Below are positions 8,690 through 19,286 of a stretch of 64,000 bases of DNA, one piece after another (positions within the stretch are counted from its first letter, which is position 1; each line of letters starts with the position of its first letter). This DNA comes from Zhihengliuella salsuginis (GTDB taxonomy: Bacteria > Actinomycetota > Actinomycetes > Actinomycetales > Micrococcaceae). Where the stretch lies: assembly GCF_014651715.1 (NCBI RefSeq), contig NZ_BMXK01000004.1, positions 62,001 through 126,000 on the forward strand. The letters run 5' to 3'. The notes beneath the pieces were generated by a model. That model did not search any database. It was not told the DNA's origin and saw only the letters and a list, made by a program, of their open reading frames with translations. Position numbers and translations under genes: made by a program.

Positions 8690-9460
8690 ATGAAAGAAAC
8701 CCAGTCCGGTTCCGGGTCCGGCGAGACGCCAGTTGTCCGCATGGACAAGGTCAACAAGCACTACGGTGCGCTGCACGTGCTCCAGGACATCGAGCTCGAA
8801 GTCACGCGCGGGGAGGTCGTCGTGGTCCTGGGGCCCTCCGGCTCCGGCAAGTCGACGCTGTGCCGCACGATCAACCGGCTCGAGACGATCGACGACGGCG
8901 ACATCTACATCGACGGCACCCGGCTCCCCGCGGAGGGCAAGCCGCTCGCGCAGCTGCGCGCCGACGTCGGAATGGTGTTCCAGTCCTTCAACCTCTTCGC
9001 CCACAAATCGATCCTCGAGAACGTCACGCTCGGCCCGATCAAGGTCAAGGGGATGAAGAAGGCCGAGGCCGACAAACTGGCGATGAAGCTGCTCACGCGC
9101 GTGGGCGTCGCCAACCAGAAGGACAAGCTGCCGGCGCAGCTCTCGGGCGGCCAGCAGCAGCGCGTCGCCATCGCACGGGCCCTGGCGATGAAGCCGAAGG
9201 TCATGCTGTTCGACGAGCCGACGTCGGCCCTCGATCCGGAGATGATCCAGGAGGTCCTCGACACCATGGTGGAGCTCGCCGAGGAGGGCATGACGATGAT
9301 CGTCGTGACCCACGAGATGGGCTTCGCCCGCAAGGCCGCCCACCGGGTGGTCTTCATGTCCGATGGCGCGATCGTCGAGGAGGCCAAGCCCGAGGACTTC
9401 TTCACGAACCCGCAGTCGGACCGCGCCAAGGACTTCCTCGGCAAGCTGATCACCAACTGA
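8690..9460 (+). CDS. gluA: Glutamate/polar amino acid ABC transporter ATPase
   Basis: 256 residues. Walker [11 protein letters not shown]-loop QSFNLF, signature LSGGQQQR, Walker B VMLFDEP and a switch His in VVTHEMGF are all present. It is closest to GluA/GlnQ-type ATPases, and the order with a lipoprotein and two permeases matches gluABCD of Corynebacterium. The ATG at 8690 is chosen from the leaderless promoter; an in-frame upstream ATG at 8657 lies inside that promoter. Confidence 0.92.
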   Translation: MKETQSGSGSGETPVVRMDKVNKHYGALHVLQDIELEVTRGEVVVVLGPSGSGKSTLCRTINRLETIDDGDIYIDGTRLPAEGKPLAQLRADVGMVFQSFNLFAHKSILENVTLGPIKVKGMKKAEADKLAMKLLTRVGVANQKDKLPAQLSGGQQQRVAIARALAMKPKVMLFDEPTSALDPEMIQEVLDTMVELAEEGMTMIVVTHEMGFARKAAHRVVFMSDGAIVEEAKPEDFFTNPQSDRAKDFLGKLITN

Positions 9461-9516
9461 CCACCCCATCATCGACATCTCAGCCAGCTACTGGCACCCG
9501 AATCAAGGAGAAGAAC

Positions 9517-10362
9517 ATGCGTAAGAGAAGCGTCGCGATGGCCGGCATGGCCGCCGTCGCAGCACTGGCACTGTCCGCCTGCGGTGGTTCCACCGAGGAG
9601 GGTGGCGGCGGCTCCGAGGGCGAAGGCGGAGGCGAGGGTGTGAAGATCGGCATCAAGTTCGATCAGCCCGGTCTCGGTTTCAAGGAGGGCGACTCCTACA
9701 CGGGCTTCGACGTCGACGTCGCAAAGTACGTGGCCGGCGAGCTCGGCTACTCCGAAGACCAGATCGAATGGGTCTCCGCTCCGTCCGCCAACCGCGAGAC
9801 GCTGCTCGAGACCAACGGCGTGGACATGATCTTCGCGACCTACTCGATCACCGACGAGCGCGCCGAGCGCGTCGCCTTCGCGGGCCCGTACTTCATCGCC
9901 GGCCAGGATCTGCTCGTCCGCGAGGACGAGAGCGAGATCTCCGGCCCCGAGGATCTCGAGGGCAAGAACCTCTGTTCCGTCACCGGGTCCACCTCGGCCA
10001 CCAAGCTCAAGGAGCTGCACCCCGGCATCAACCTCGTCGAGCAGGGCGGCTACGCCGACTGCCTCGGCCTGATGGAGACCGGGAACATCGACGCGGTGAC
10101 CACGGATGACATCATTCTGGCCGGCCTGGCCGCCACGGAGGCCAACCAGGGCAAGTTCAAGGTCGTCGGCAACACGTTCTCCGAGGAGCGCTACGGCGTC
10201 GGCCTCAACAAGGAGAGCGAGAACTGCGAGGCCATCAACGAGGCCATCACCAAGATGATCGACGATGGCGCTTGGGAAGAGGCGCTGAAGTCCAACACCG
10301 ACGGCACCGGCTACGAGCCGAACTCCGAGGTCAACCCGCCGGAACCGGACGCCTGCGCATAG
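9517..10362 (+). CDS. gluB: Glutamate-binding lipoprotein
   Basis: 281 residues. The signal peptide has the lipobox LSAC (Cys22), then a Gly/Glu linker and a PBP2-type domain. GFDVDVAKYVAGEL and FAGPYFIAGQDLLVR are standard for polar-amino-acid binding proteins. AAGGAGAAG lies 5-10 nt before the ATG. It would deliver glutamate or a related acid to GluC/GluD. Confidence 0.92.
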   Translation: MRKRSVAMAGMAAVAALALSACGGSTEEGGGGSEGEGGGEGVKIGIKFDQPGLGFKEGDSYTGFDVDVAKYVAGELGYSEDQIEWVSAPSANRETLLETNGVDMIFATYSITDERAERVAFAGPYFIAGQDLLVREDESEISGPEDLEGKNLCSVTGSTSATKLKELHPGINLVEQGGYADCLGLMETGNIDAVTTDDIILAGLAATEANQGKFKVVGNTFSEERYGVGLNKESENCEAINEAITKMIDDGAWEEALKSNTDGTGYEPNSEVNPPEPDACA

Positions 10363-10377
10363 TCTTCGGCAGGTGAT

Positions 10378-10419
10378 CGCGAACCGGCGGCCGGGCGACA
10401 GCCGGGCCGCCGGTTCGCG
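10378..10419 (+). terminator. Hairpin between gluB and gluC (partial terminator or mRNA stabiliser)
   Basis: A perfect 15-bp inverted repeat (10378-10392 with 10405-10419) and a 12-nt loop in the 86-nt gap. A similar hairpin sits after the binding-protein gene of the opp operon. It probably lowers permease expression relative to the binding protein. Confidence 0.7.
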
Positions 10420-10448
10420 TCACACCACCACCGCAAAGGAGCTAGGCC

Positions 10449-11129
10449 GTGGATGCCTACCTTTCCCTCTGGGAAACCTACGGCGGACAGATGTTGTCCA
10501 CCTTCTGGACCAACATGCAGTTGACCTTCTGGGCGGCCATCGCAGCTTTCGCCCTCGGCACGCTGCTGGCCGTCATGCGGATCTCCCCGGTCCCCAGCCT
10601 CCGCTGGGTCGGGACCGCCTACGTCAACATCTTCCGCAACACCCCGCTGACCATCATCCTGACCTTCGGCGTCCTGGTCCTCTTCGGCGTCTTCCAGGTC
10701 AGCCTGGCCTCGGACTTCAACCTGAACTTCTTCCGGATCGCGATCGTCGGCCTGACGATCTACCACGCGGCGTTCTTCTGCGAGGCGATCCGCTCCGGAG
10801 TCAACACGGTCCCCCTGGGGCAGGCGGAGGCGGCACGCGCCATCGGCCTCAGCTTCCTGCCCGCGGCGAAGATCGTCATCCTGCCTCAGGCGTTCCGTGG
10901 CTCTATCGCCCCCATCGGCAACGTGCTGATCGCGCTGATCAAGAACTCGACCGTTGCAACGGCCGGTTCCGTGGCTGAGATCTCCGGCCTGATGAAGACG
11001 ATGATCGAGTTCCGACCCGACGTCGGCATCCTGGTCTTCCTGACCGTCGCCGTCTTCTTCGTGATCGTCGTCATCCCCGTCGGCCTCCTCACGACCTGGG
11101 CTTCCAAGAAACTGGCGGTGTCACGATGA
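10449..11129 (+). CDS. gluC: Glutamate ABC transporter permease GluC
   Basis: 226 residues, GTG start with GGAGC 7 nt upstream. Five or so membrane helices, beginning NMQLTFWAAIAAFALGTLLAVMR, and the EAA loop EAARAIGLSFLPAAKIVILPQ that docks the ATPase. HisM/GluC-type amino acid permease, forming a heterodimer with GluD. Confidence 0.92.
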   Translation: MDAYLSLWETYGGQMLSTFWTNMQLTFWAAIAAFALGTLLAVMRISPVPSLRWVGTAYVNIFRNTPLTIILTFGVLVLFGVFQVSLASDFNLNFFRIAIVGLTIYHAAFFCEAIRSGVNTVPLGQAEAARAIGLSFLPAAKIVILPQAFRGSIAPIGNVLIALIKNSTVATAGSVAEISGLMKTMIEFRPDVGILVFLTVAVFFVIVVIPVGLLTTWASKKLAVSR

Positions 11130-12025
11130 GCGGATCAGTACTGTTCGACGCGCCCGGCCCCAAGGCCCGGCGGCGCATCACCATCCTCAACATCGTGGCG
11201 GCCCTGGCCTTCATCGGTTTCTTGGTCTGGGTGGTCAAGGTCCTCGGGGACTACGGCCAGCTGGACGCGGCCAAGTGGGTCTCCTTCACACAGTCTGGAA
11301 CGTGGGCGAACTACATCCTGCCCGGCCTGCTCAACACCCTGAAGGCGGCCGCGATCGCGATTGCCACGTCCATGGTGTTCGGCTTCGTCTTCGGCATGGG
11401 GCGACTGGCCCACAACAAGGTCGTCAATGTGCTCAGTTCCATCGTGGTGGAGTTCTTCCGCTCCGTCCCGGTGCTGCTGATGATGATCTTCTTCTGGATC
11501 TTCTTCGGTCGCATGGGCATCGTCCCGTCGGGCGACGCCCCCTTCGTGGCCGTCGTCCTGGCCCTGACCCTCTACAACGGCTCGGTCGTCGCGGAGCTCA
11601 TCCGCTCCGGCGTGCACGGGCTGCCCAAGGGCCAGCGCGAGGCCGGCATCGCGATCGGCCTGACCCGCGGCCAGTCGTTGCGCTTCATCGAAGTGCCCCA
11701 GGCCCTCGTGGCGATGATGCCGGCCCTGCTCGGCCAGTTCGTGGTCATCCTCAAGGACTCGGCGCTGGGCTACATCATCAACTACAACGAGCTGCTCTTC
11801 AACGGCAGGCTCCTGGGCACGGGCAACGCCAACGTGTTCCAGGCGCTCCTCGTCGTCGCCGTGATCTTCATCGTGATCAACTTCGCGCTGACATCGCTGG
11901 CGCAGTGGGTCTCGACGCGGGTCGCCCGCCGACGGGCCAAAGCCGACGCGACCGAGGACGAGGACGCCGGCGATACCGGGCTGATGATGCCCGAGGCACC
12001 TGGAATCACAGGGCCGAACAAGTAG
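11126..12025 (+). CDS. gluD: Glutamate ABC transporter permease GluD
   Basis: 299 residues, ATG overlapping the gluC stop by 4 nt. It has an extra N-terminal membrane helix (about 18-40), then the permease core with REAGIAIGLTRGQSLRFIEVPQ as the ATPase-docking loop. The charged C-terminal tail (about 270-299) is typical of actinobacterial GluD. Confidence 0.92.
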   Translation: MSGSVLFDAPGPKARRRITILNIVAALAFIGFLVWVVKVLGDYGQLDAAKWVSFTQSGTWANYILPGLLNTLKAAAIAIATSMVFGFVFGMGRLAHNKVVNVLSSIVVEFFRSVPVLLMMIFFWIFFGRMGIVPSGDAPFVAVVLALTLYNGSVVAELIRSGVHGLPKGQREAGIAIGLTRGQSLRFIEVPQALVAMMPALLGQFVVILKDSALGYIINYNELLFNGRLLGTGNANVFQALLVVAVIFIVINFALTSLAQWVSTRVARRRAKADATEDEDAGDTGLMMPEAPGITGPNK

Positions 12026-12041
12026 TCCCTTACTGCCCCCT

Positions 12042-12089
12042 AGGGCGATGCCCGCGCGATCGGACGGCAGACCGCGCGGGCATCGCCCT
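12042..12089. terminator. Intrinsic terminator between gluD and dapE
   Basis: A perfect 17-bp stem (12042-12058 with 12073-12089) with a 14-nt loop, between the convergent gluABCD operon and dapE. One of the strongest hairpins in the window. Confidence 0.9.
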
Positions 12090-12109
12090 CTCGTGCATGC
12101 GCAGCCAGG

Positions 12110-13252
12110 TCACTGCTGAGCAGTCAACCATTCGTAGAGGGAGCCGTAGCAGGCCCGGATCGCGTTGGCGGAGACGTGCTCGTCGTCCGAGTGGGCCAGC
12201 AAGGCGTCGCCCGGACCGAAGTTGACGGCGGGCACGCCGGCAGCCGAGAAGCGCGCGACGTCGGTCCACCCGTACTTCGGCTTCGGCACCTGGCCGACCG
12301 TCTCCACGAAGGCCGCGGCGGCCGGGTGGTTCAGTCCGGGACGTGCGCCGGCGGCGGCGTCGGTGCGCTCCAGCTCGTAGCCCGGCAGCAGGGCGCGGAT
12401 GTACTCTTCGGCGCCGTCCGGGTCCTTGTCGGGGGCGAAGCGGTAGTTGATCTCCGCCTCGCAGTGGTCCGGGATGACGTTGCCGGCGATGCCGCCGCTG
12501 ACCTTCACCGCGTTGAGCGACTCCCGGAAAGCCAGCCCGTCGACATTCACCGTCACCGGCCGGTACACGGCCAGGCGGGTCAGGACGTCGGCCATGCCGT
12601 GGATCGCGTTCTCCCCCATCCACGCGCGGGCCGAGTGCGCGGCTTTGCCCCGGGTGGTCACGCGGAAACGGATGGTGCCGTTGCAGCCTCCCTCGACCGT
12701 CCCGTCGGTCGGTTCCAGCAGGATCGCGAAGTCGCCGCCGAGCAGCTCGGGGTTGTTGCGGTACAGCCGACCCAGGCCGGACTTGTGCCCCTCGACCTCC
12801 TCGTGGTCGTAGAACACGTAGGTCACATCGCGGTTCGGCTCCGTCAGCGCGGCGGCCAGCGCGAGCTGCACGGCCACGCCGCCCTTCATGTCGGTCGTCC
12901 CGCGGCCGTAGAGCACGTCCTCGCCGTCCTCGCCCTTCTCCCAGGTCGCCGGGACGGTGCCACGGGAGCCGGGCGTCGTCGGCAACGGCACCGTGTCGAG
13001 GTGCCCGGCGAGGATGATCCGCTCGCTGCGCCCGAGCCCGGTCCGCGCGATGATCGAGTCGCCGTCCCGGTGCACGCTCAGGTGCGGCAGACGCGTCAGC
13101 GCCGCCTCGACGGCGTCCGCGATCGGGGTCTCGAAATCGGAGACCGATTCGATGTTGATCAGCTGTTCGGTCAGTGCCACCACGTCGTGCCCCAGGTCCA
13201 GGGCCGCGGGCAGCGCTGCGACGTCGTCGGTTGCCTCTTTATCGTTAGTCAC
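12110..13252 (-). CDS. dapE: Succinyl-diaminopimelate desuccinylase
   Basis: 380 residues, M20 metallopeptidase. Zinc-site landmarks are [18 protein letters not shown] and the DHEEVEG glutamates. A dimerisation domain sits in the middle (about 185-300). It removes succinate from N-succinyl-LL-diaminopimelate in lysine and peptidoglycan synthesis. The GTG start at 13252 is only 6 nt from a TAGGCT -10 box, so the mRNA is likely leaderless. Divergent from dapD. Confidence 0.93.
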   Translation of the reverse strand: MTNDKEATDDVAALPAALDLGHDVVALTEQLINIESVSDFETPIADAVEAALTRLPHLSVHRDGDSIIARTGLGRSERIILAGHLDTVPLPTTPGSRGTVPATWEKGEDGEDVLYGRGTTDMKGGVAVQLALAAALTEPNRDVTYVFYDHEEVEGHKSGLGRLYRNNPELLGGDFAILLEPTDGTVEGGCNGTIRFRVTTRGKAAHSARAWMGENAIHGMADVLTRLAVYRPVTVNVDGLAFRESLNAVKVSGGIAGNVIPDHCEAEINYRFAPDKDPDGAEEYIRALLPGYELERTDAAAGARPGLNHPAAAAFVETVGQVPKPKYGWTDVARFSAAGVPAVNFGPGDALLAHSDDEHVSANAIRACYGSLYEWLTAQQ

Positions 13253-13258
13253 CTGACC

Positions 13259-13287
13259 AGCCTATCGCCGGTCGTCGCCGCTACGAT
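13259..13287. promoter_or_regulatory. Back-to-back leaderless promoters of dapE and dapD
   Basis: TAGGCT on the minus strand (13259-13264), 6 nt from the dapE GTG, and TACGAT on the plus strand (13282-13287), 6 nt from the dapD ATG. The whole intergenic gap is 41 bp, so each -35 region must overlap the other promoter. Confidence 0.65.
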
Positions 13288-13293
13288 GGTCAA

Positions 13294-14256
13294 ATGACTT
13301 CTGCTACCACTCAGCCCTCCTCTGCCCGAAAGACCGACGTACGCGTGGCCGCCGGCTACGGTCTGGCCACGCTCGCGGCCGACGGCTCCGTTCTCGACGC
13401 CTGGTTCCCCGCCCCCGCGCTGGGCGCCCTCGACGACGCACAGGACATCAGCGCCGACCTGACCGCCGCCGCGGCCGAAGACGCCGACCGGGGAACCCGC
13501 CAGGAGGTCGTCGCCGTCGAGGCCGATCTCGATTCGGCGCCGACGTCCACGGCCGACGCCTGGCTGCGCCTGCACCTGCTCTCCTCCCGCCTGGCCGCTC
13601 CGAACACGATCAACCTCGACGGCGTGTTCGGTCTGCTGACCAACGTCGTCTGGACGAACTTCGGCCCCTGCCAGGTCGAGGGCTTCGAGCTGACCCGGCT
13701 CAAGCTGCGCCGCCGCGGAACCGTCACGGTGTTCGGCATCGACAAGTTCCCGCGCATGGTCGACTACGTCGTGCCCTCCGGCGTGCGCATCGGCGACGCC
13801 GGCCGCGTCCGCCTCGGCGCCCACCTCGCCGAGGGCACCACGGTCATGCACGAGGGCTTCGTGAACTTCAACGCCGGCACGCTCGGCAACTCCATGGTCG
13901 AGGGCCGCATCTCCGCATCCGTCGTCGTGGGCAACGGGTCCGACGTCGGCGGCGGCGCCTCCATCATGGGCACCCTCTCCGGCGGCGGCAAGGAGAAGAT
14001 CGTCATCGGCGAGCGGGTCCTCCTCGGTGCCAACGCCGGCGTCGGCATCTCGGTCGGCGACGACTGCGTGGTCGAGGCCGGCCTCTACGTCACCGCGGGC
14101 ACGCGCGTCACCCTCGGCGACAAGGTCGTCAAGGCCCTCGACCTCTCGGGGGTCCCGAACCTGCTCTTCCGCCGCAACTCCACGTCCGGCGCCGTCGAAG
14201 CCCTGCCGCGCGAGGGCCAGACGGTCGAGCTCAACTCCGCGCTGCACGCCAACTAG
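13294..14256 (+). CDS. dapD: Tetrahydrodipicolinate N-succinyltransferase
   Basis: 320 residues of the actinobacterial DapD type. The C-terminal left-handed beta-helix shows hexapeptide repeats ([39 protein letters not shown]). It transfers succinate from succinyl-CoA to tetrahydrodipicolinate, the step before DapC and DapE. All three are found within 6.4 kb here. Confidence 0.93.
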   Translation: MTSATTQPSSARKTDVRVAAGYGLATLAADGSVLDAWFPAPALGALDDAQDISADLTAAAAEDADRGTRQEVVAVEADLDSAPTSTADAWLRLHLLSSRLAAPNTINLDGVFGLLTNVVWTNFGPCQVEGFELTRLKLRRRGTVTVFGIDKFPRMVDYVVPSGVRIGDAGRVRLGAHLAEGTTVMHEGFVNFNAGTLGNSMVEGRISASVVVGNGSDVGGGASIMGTLSGGGKEKIVIGERVLLGANAGVGISVGDDCVVEAGLYVTAGTRVTLGDKVVKALDLSGVPNLLFRRNSTSGAVEALPREGQTVELNSALHAN

Positions 14257-14259
14257 TCC

Positions 14260-15162
14260 ATGGCAGCACGACGACAGCGGCGGCGTTTCAGGACCTTCGC
14301 CACCTTGGCCCTGAGCGTCGCCGTCGTCGCGGCCGGCATCTACGGCGTCTCCCGCGTGGTCGACGACTCCCAGTTCCTGGTCCGCGAGCAGTGCACCGCC
14401 TTCATCGATTCCGAGCGGCAGACGCTCGCGCCCGATCAGGCGGCGAATGCGGCGCTGATCGCCGCCGTCTCCGTCGAGCGCGGCCTCCGCGCCCGGGCAG
14501 CCACGATCGGCATCGCCACCTCGATGCAGGAGTCCAAGCTGCGCAACATCGACTACGGAGACGACGCCGGCCCGGATTCCCGCGGCCTGTTCCAGCAGCG
14601 CCCCTCGCAGGGCTGGGGCACCGAGGAACAGGTCATGGATCCCCTCTACGCGGCCAACCGGTTCTACGCCGAGCTCGAGACGTTCGACTACGCGTCGATG
14701 CGCATCACCGAGGCGGCGCAGAAGGTCCAGCGCAGTGCCTTCCCCGAGGCGTACGGCAAGCACGAGCCGACGGCGCGCGCCTTCGCCTCGGCGCTGACGG
14801 GCTACTCGCCGGCCTCGCTCAACTGCACTCTGCGCCGCGCCGAGGAGGCCGGCGACCCCGAGACCGTCCGCTCCCAGCTGGCCGAGCAGCACAGCCCGCT
14901 GCTCGCCGCCCAGGCGAGCGTGGAGGGGCGTCGGATCAGCATCCCGACGCACGCGTCGTCCGGCCTCGTCGAGTCGAACGAGCTCACGCAGCGCACCGGC
15001 TGGTCCATCGCCCAGTGGGCGGTGGCCCGGGCGGGAAGCGAGAACATCGAGTCCGTGGCCTTCGCAGGCTTGATCTGGAACCGTGCCGAGAACAGCTGGG
15101 TCCAGGGCAGCACCACCGACGGCCATGTCGTGGTCACCGTCGCCTCCGCCCCGCAGTCCTAG
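14260..15162 (+). CDS. Membrane-anchored lysozyme/transglycosylase-like protein
   Basis: 300 residues, 3 nt behind dapD. A basic N-terminus and signal anchor (about 11-32) are followed by a domain with IGIATSMQESKLRNIDYGD and RGLFQQRPSQGWGT, which resemble the helix-and-motif pattern of lysozyme-like folds (Glu in MQES as a possible acid). Similar proteins are often annotated vaguely as heavy-metal or cobalt transporters, which the sequence does not support. A role at the cell wall is inferred. Confidence 0.65.
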   Translation: MAARRQRRRFRTFATLALSVAVVAAGIYGVSRVVDDSQFLVREQCTAFIDSERQTLAPDQAANAALIAAVSVERGLRARAATIGIATSMQESKLRNIDYGDDAGPDSRGLFQQRPSQGWGTEEQVMDPLYAANRFYAELETFDYASMRITEAAQKVQRSAFPEAYGKHEPTARAFASALTGYSPASLNCTLRRAEEAGDPETVRSQLAEQHSPLLAAQASVEGRRISIPTHASSGLVESNELTQRTGWSIAQWAVARAGSENIESVAFAGLIWNRAENSWVQGSTTDGHVVVTVASAPQS

Positions 15163-15815
15163 CCGATGAAGCGGATCATCGGCTCGAGGTAGCTGCGCAG
15201 CAGGCGCTCGTCGTGCACGAGCTCCTGGCTGAGGATCACGGTCCGCTCCCCCACGAGCCACGCCCGCCGCTCGGCCAGCGGCAGTTCGATCATGTTCAGG
15301 GTGATCTCGCTCGTCGGCCCGGTCTCCATCGAGCGTTCCTCCACCAGCGACTCCACGACCTGGCGGCGGCCCGCCGCGACGTGTTCGCGGCTCAACGAGT
15401 TGTACTCGCGCCGCCTCTCATGCGCCCAGTCCGTCGCCGCGCCGTAGTGGGCGCGGATCAACCGCTGCAGCGAGGGCGAGGAACTGTAGGCGCTGAAGTG
15501 CGGCTGCCCGAGCAGCCCCGGCTCGGGCGACTCCGACTCGGCGGGCGACCCGTCGAGGTCGTACCTGGTGACGATGCGCCGCCACCACTGGTGCCACTCC
15601 TGGCACAGCTCCGCGAACTCGGCGCGGGAGATCTCGTCGGCCGCACGCGGCTTCACGGGCGGGTTCAGCGGGCTGAGCAACGGGGTCTGCGGCGTGTCGT
15701 AGAGCGCGGGCGTGGCATTGCGGATCCCGGCGAGATCGCGGATGTACAGGGCGATCAGCATGCTCATGTGACTGCGGGCGGATACCTGCCAGCCCGGACC
15801 GGAGCGTTCGAACAC
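15159..15815 (-). CDS. Conserved hypothetical protein (helical, soluble)
   Basis: 218 residues, not assigned to a family. No signal peptide or membrane helix. It is rich in Trp/His/Arg (EWHQWWRRIVTRYDLDGS, AHERRREYNSLSREH). The GTG start at 15815 has GGGCGG 5 nt upstream; Met codons at 15767 and 15761 are alternatives. Its 3' end overlaps the convergent lysozyme-like gene by 4 nt. Confidence 0.6.
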   Translation of the reverse strand: MFERSGPGWQVSARSHMSMLIALYIRDLAGIRNATPALYDTPQTPLLSPLNPPVKPRAADEISRAEFAELCQEWHQWWRRIVTRYDLDGSPAESESPEPGLLGQPHFSAYSSSPSLQRLIRAHYGAATDWAHERRREYNSLSREHVAAGRRQVVESLVEERSMETGPTSEITLNMIELPLAERRAWLVGERTVILSQELVHDERLLRSYLEPMIRFIG

Positions 15816-15902
15816 TGCAACCGCCCATCACTCGTGCGCATCGGCTATCTGTGAGACCAACCGTAGCGCTGACGTGGGCCCCACACCACCAGTTTAAACC
15901 CT

Positions 15903-15944
15903 GAACGGCGACGGCGGGTACTCATGTACCCTCCGTCGCCGTTC
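15903..15944 (-). terminator. Terminator of gltA
   Basis: A long stem: 12 bp perfect (15903-15914 with 15933-15944), one mismatch, then 6 bp more (15916-15921 with 15926-15931) around a TCAT loop. It lies 23 nt past the gltA stop. Confidence 0.88.
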
Positions 15945-15967
15945 GTGCCGGTGGCCTCCGCCGGCCT

Positions 15968-17251
<1,284 letters not shown>

Positions 17252-17367
17252 AACCTCTCCTTGGTTCGGAGTGAAGGTGGATCGAGCGTCAACGCGATTG
17301 CGCCTCAGCGATAATCAGGCAACACGGTACCGGCACGGCCCACAACATATCTAATCGAGGCTCGGCT

Positions 17368-18486
17368 TTATGACCCCTTGACAGCTTCGACGAGCCGTGC
17401 AGTGGCGGCGTCGACGCGCTCGTCCGGGGCCGTCAAGGCGACCCGCACGTAGCCCTCGCCGGCCTCGCCGTAGAAGCTCCCGGGGCCGACGACGATACCG
17501 AGCTCCGCGAGCCGCCCGACCGTCGCCCACGTGTCCTCGCCCGCCGTGCACCAGAGGTAGAGACCCGCCTGCGAGTGGTCGATGCGCAGACCGAAGGCCT
17601 CGAGCGCGGGGATCAGGCGTTCGCGGCGTCCGCGGTACAGGTCCTTCTGGACCTGCACGTGCGCCTCGTCGGCGAGCCCGACGCGCATGGCCTCCTGGAC
17701 CGGGTAGGGGACGATCATGCCCGCGTGCTTGCGGTTGTTGACCAGGCTCGGCAGCAGGTTGGGCGCGCCGGCGACGAAGGCGGCGCGGTAGCCGGCCACG
17801 TTCGACTGCTTGGACATCGAGTACACGGCCAACAGGTCCGTGTGGTCGCCGCCGCTGACCGCGTCCTCCAGCAGACCGGGCACGCCGTCCTCCCACTGCC
17901 CCCACCCGAGTTCCGAGTAGCACTCGTCGGACGCCACGACGGCGCCGATCGCGCGGGCGTCGGCGACGGTCTCCGCCAGCGACTCGGCGGAGCGGACGAT
18001 GCCGGTCGGGTTGCCCGGCGAGTTCACCCAGACGAGCTTCACGCGCGCGCGGACGTCGTCGTCCAGATCCCGCAGGGAGTCGGCAGCGACCGACGTCGCG
18101 CCGGTGAGCTGCGCGCCGATGTCGTAGGTCGGGTAGGCGACCACGGGGCGCACTACGACGTCGCCCTCCCCCAGGCCGAGCAGGAGCGGCAGCCACGCGA
18201 CGAGCTCCTTGGAGCCGACCGTGGGCATGACGAACGCGGGGTCCAGGTCCGGCACCCGGCGGCGTCGCGCGAACCAGTCCACGACGGCCTCGCGCAGCGC
18301 CTCCGTGCCGTGCGTCGTCGGATACCCGGGGGCGTCGGCGGCGGACCTCAGGGCCTCCTGGATGACGTCCGGCGTCGGGTCGACGGGCGTGCCGATGGAC
18401 AGGTCCACCGTCCCGCCCGGGTGCCGCGCGGCCTGCTCGCGGTAGGGGCGCAGCGCCTCCCAGGGGTAGTCCGGCAGGGTCAGCAC
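17368..18486 (-). CDS. dapC: Succinyldiaminopimelate aminotransferase
   Basis: 372 residues from GTG 18486 (VLTLPDYPWEALRPY), 4 nt behind fdxA. Fold-type I PLP enzyme: NSPGNPTG, the PLP lysine in YSMSKQSNVAGYR and the final GYVRVAL. The ferredoxin-dapC pair is conserved in Actinobacteria (for example fdxC-dapC in Mycobacterium). It acts between DapD and DapE. The frame stays open upstream into fdxA, but that extension is not protein-like. Confidence 0.92.
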   Translation of the reverse strand: MLTLPDYPWEALRPYREQAARHPGGTVDLSIGTPVDPTPDVIQEALRSAADAPGYPTTHGTEALREAVVDWFARRRRVPDLDPAFVMPTVGSKELVAWLPLLLGLGEGDVVVRPVVAYPTYDIGAQLTGATSVAADSLRDLDDDVRARVKLVWVNSPGNPTGIVRSAESLAETVADARAIGAVVASDECYSELGWGQWEDGVPGLLEDAVSGGDHTDLLAVYSMSKQSNVAGYRAAFVAGAPNLLPSLVNNRKHAGMIVPYPVQEAMRVGLADEAHVQVQKDLYRGRRERLIPALEAFGLRIDHSQAGLYLWCTAGEDTWATVGRLAELGIVVGPGSFYGEAGEGYVRVALTAPDERVDAATARLVEAVKGS

Positions 18487-18490
18487 GCGG

Positions 18491-18814
18491 TCAGTCCTGG
18501 TTCTGCGGCGGAAGCGAGGAGATGATGGGGTGGTCCGTTCCGGTGTTGCCCATCTTCGCCGCACCTCCCGGGGACCCGATCTCGTCGAAGAACTCGACGT
18601 TGGCCTTGTAGTAGTCGGACCACTCGTCGGGGACGTCGTCCTCGTAGTAGATGGCCTCGACCGGGCAGACGGGCTCGCAGGCGCCGCAGTCGACGCACTC
18701 GTCCGGATGGATGTACAGCGAACGGTCGCCCTCGTAGATGCAGTCGACGGGGCATTCGTCGATGCAGGCCTTGTCTTTCACGTCCACGCACGGCTGGGCG
18801 ATGATGTAGGTCAC
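18491..18814 (-). CDS. fdxA: 7Fe ferredoxin ([3Fe-4S][4Fe-4S])
   Basis: 107 residues. MTYIIAQPCVDVKDKACIDECPVDC carries the first cysteine set, and CVDCGACEPVCPVEAIYYEDD the second, as in FdxA/FdxC seven-iron ferredoxins. The C-terminal extension is normal for the family. A low-potential electron carrier; its partners are not shown by context. GTG start with AAGGCAGCGGG upstream. Confidence 0.93.
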   Translation of the reverse strand: MTYIIAQPCVDVKDKACIDECPVDCIYEGDRSLYIHPDECVDCGACEPVCPVEAIYYEDDVPDEWSDYYKANVEFFDEIGSPGGAAKMGNTGTDHPIISSLPPQNQD

Positions 18815-18964
18815 TGAACCCGCTGCCTTCCTACTGGTCTGTGTTCTCGAAGCTGGCGCCGCCGCCCCGCGGTTCGATGCCGGGCGCGAACGACTAGGTA
18901 CCAGCTTAGTCCCTGAGTACCGGTGCGGTATTCGGTCTCCTGGTGTGACGGTAGGCTACCTAAT

Positions 18965-19222
18965 GTGACCATCCGCTCGTTTGACGACCTGCCCGAAGGC
19001 GAACGAATCGTCGTCCGCTACCGGCTCCCCGCGTCCGGCTCCGACTCCGGACCGAAACTCTCGGACGCCCTGGGCACCTTCACGGGGCTGCACCAGGACG
19101 GCGACGGGGCCGGGATCGCGACGATCGAGACCCGTTCCGGACCCGTGCAGGTCCCGCTGGCGGACATCACCCACGCGAAGCGCGTTCCGCCGCCACCCGC
19201 TCGGCGGCGCCCCAGGCCGTGA
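18965..19222 (+). CDS. Stand-alone SH3-like domain protein (N-terminal domain of Rv0428c-type acetyltransferases)
   Basis: 85 residues from GTG 18965: MTIRSFDDLPEGERIVVRYRL, a variable loop, then VPLADITHAKRVPPPPARR. This is the pattern of the small beta-barrel domain and Pro-rich linker found before the GNAT domain in Rv0428c-like proteins. Here a stop codon follows the linker and no GNAT domain is in the next frames. TAGGCT (18952-18957) lies 7 nt upstream of the GTG (leaderless). Family match is from memory. Confidence 0.65.
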   Translation: MTIRSFDDLPEGERIVVRYRLPASGSDSGPKLSDALGTFTGLHQDGDGAGIATIETRSGPVQVPLADITHAKRVPPPPARRRPRP

Positions 19223-19286
19223 CGACCGCTTCATCTGCGGTTTGAAAACACCAATCACTCCCCCGTTGTCCCGTATGCTTGACGGC

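Noticed and set aside
14260-15162. Metal transporter annotation for the gene after dapD
   Set aside because: It has only one N-terminal membrane segment and a lysozyme-like core, not a transporter layout.
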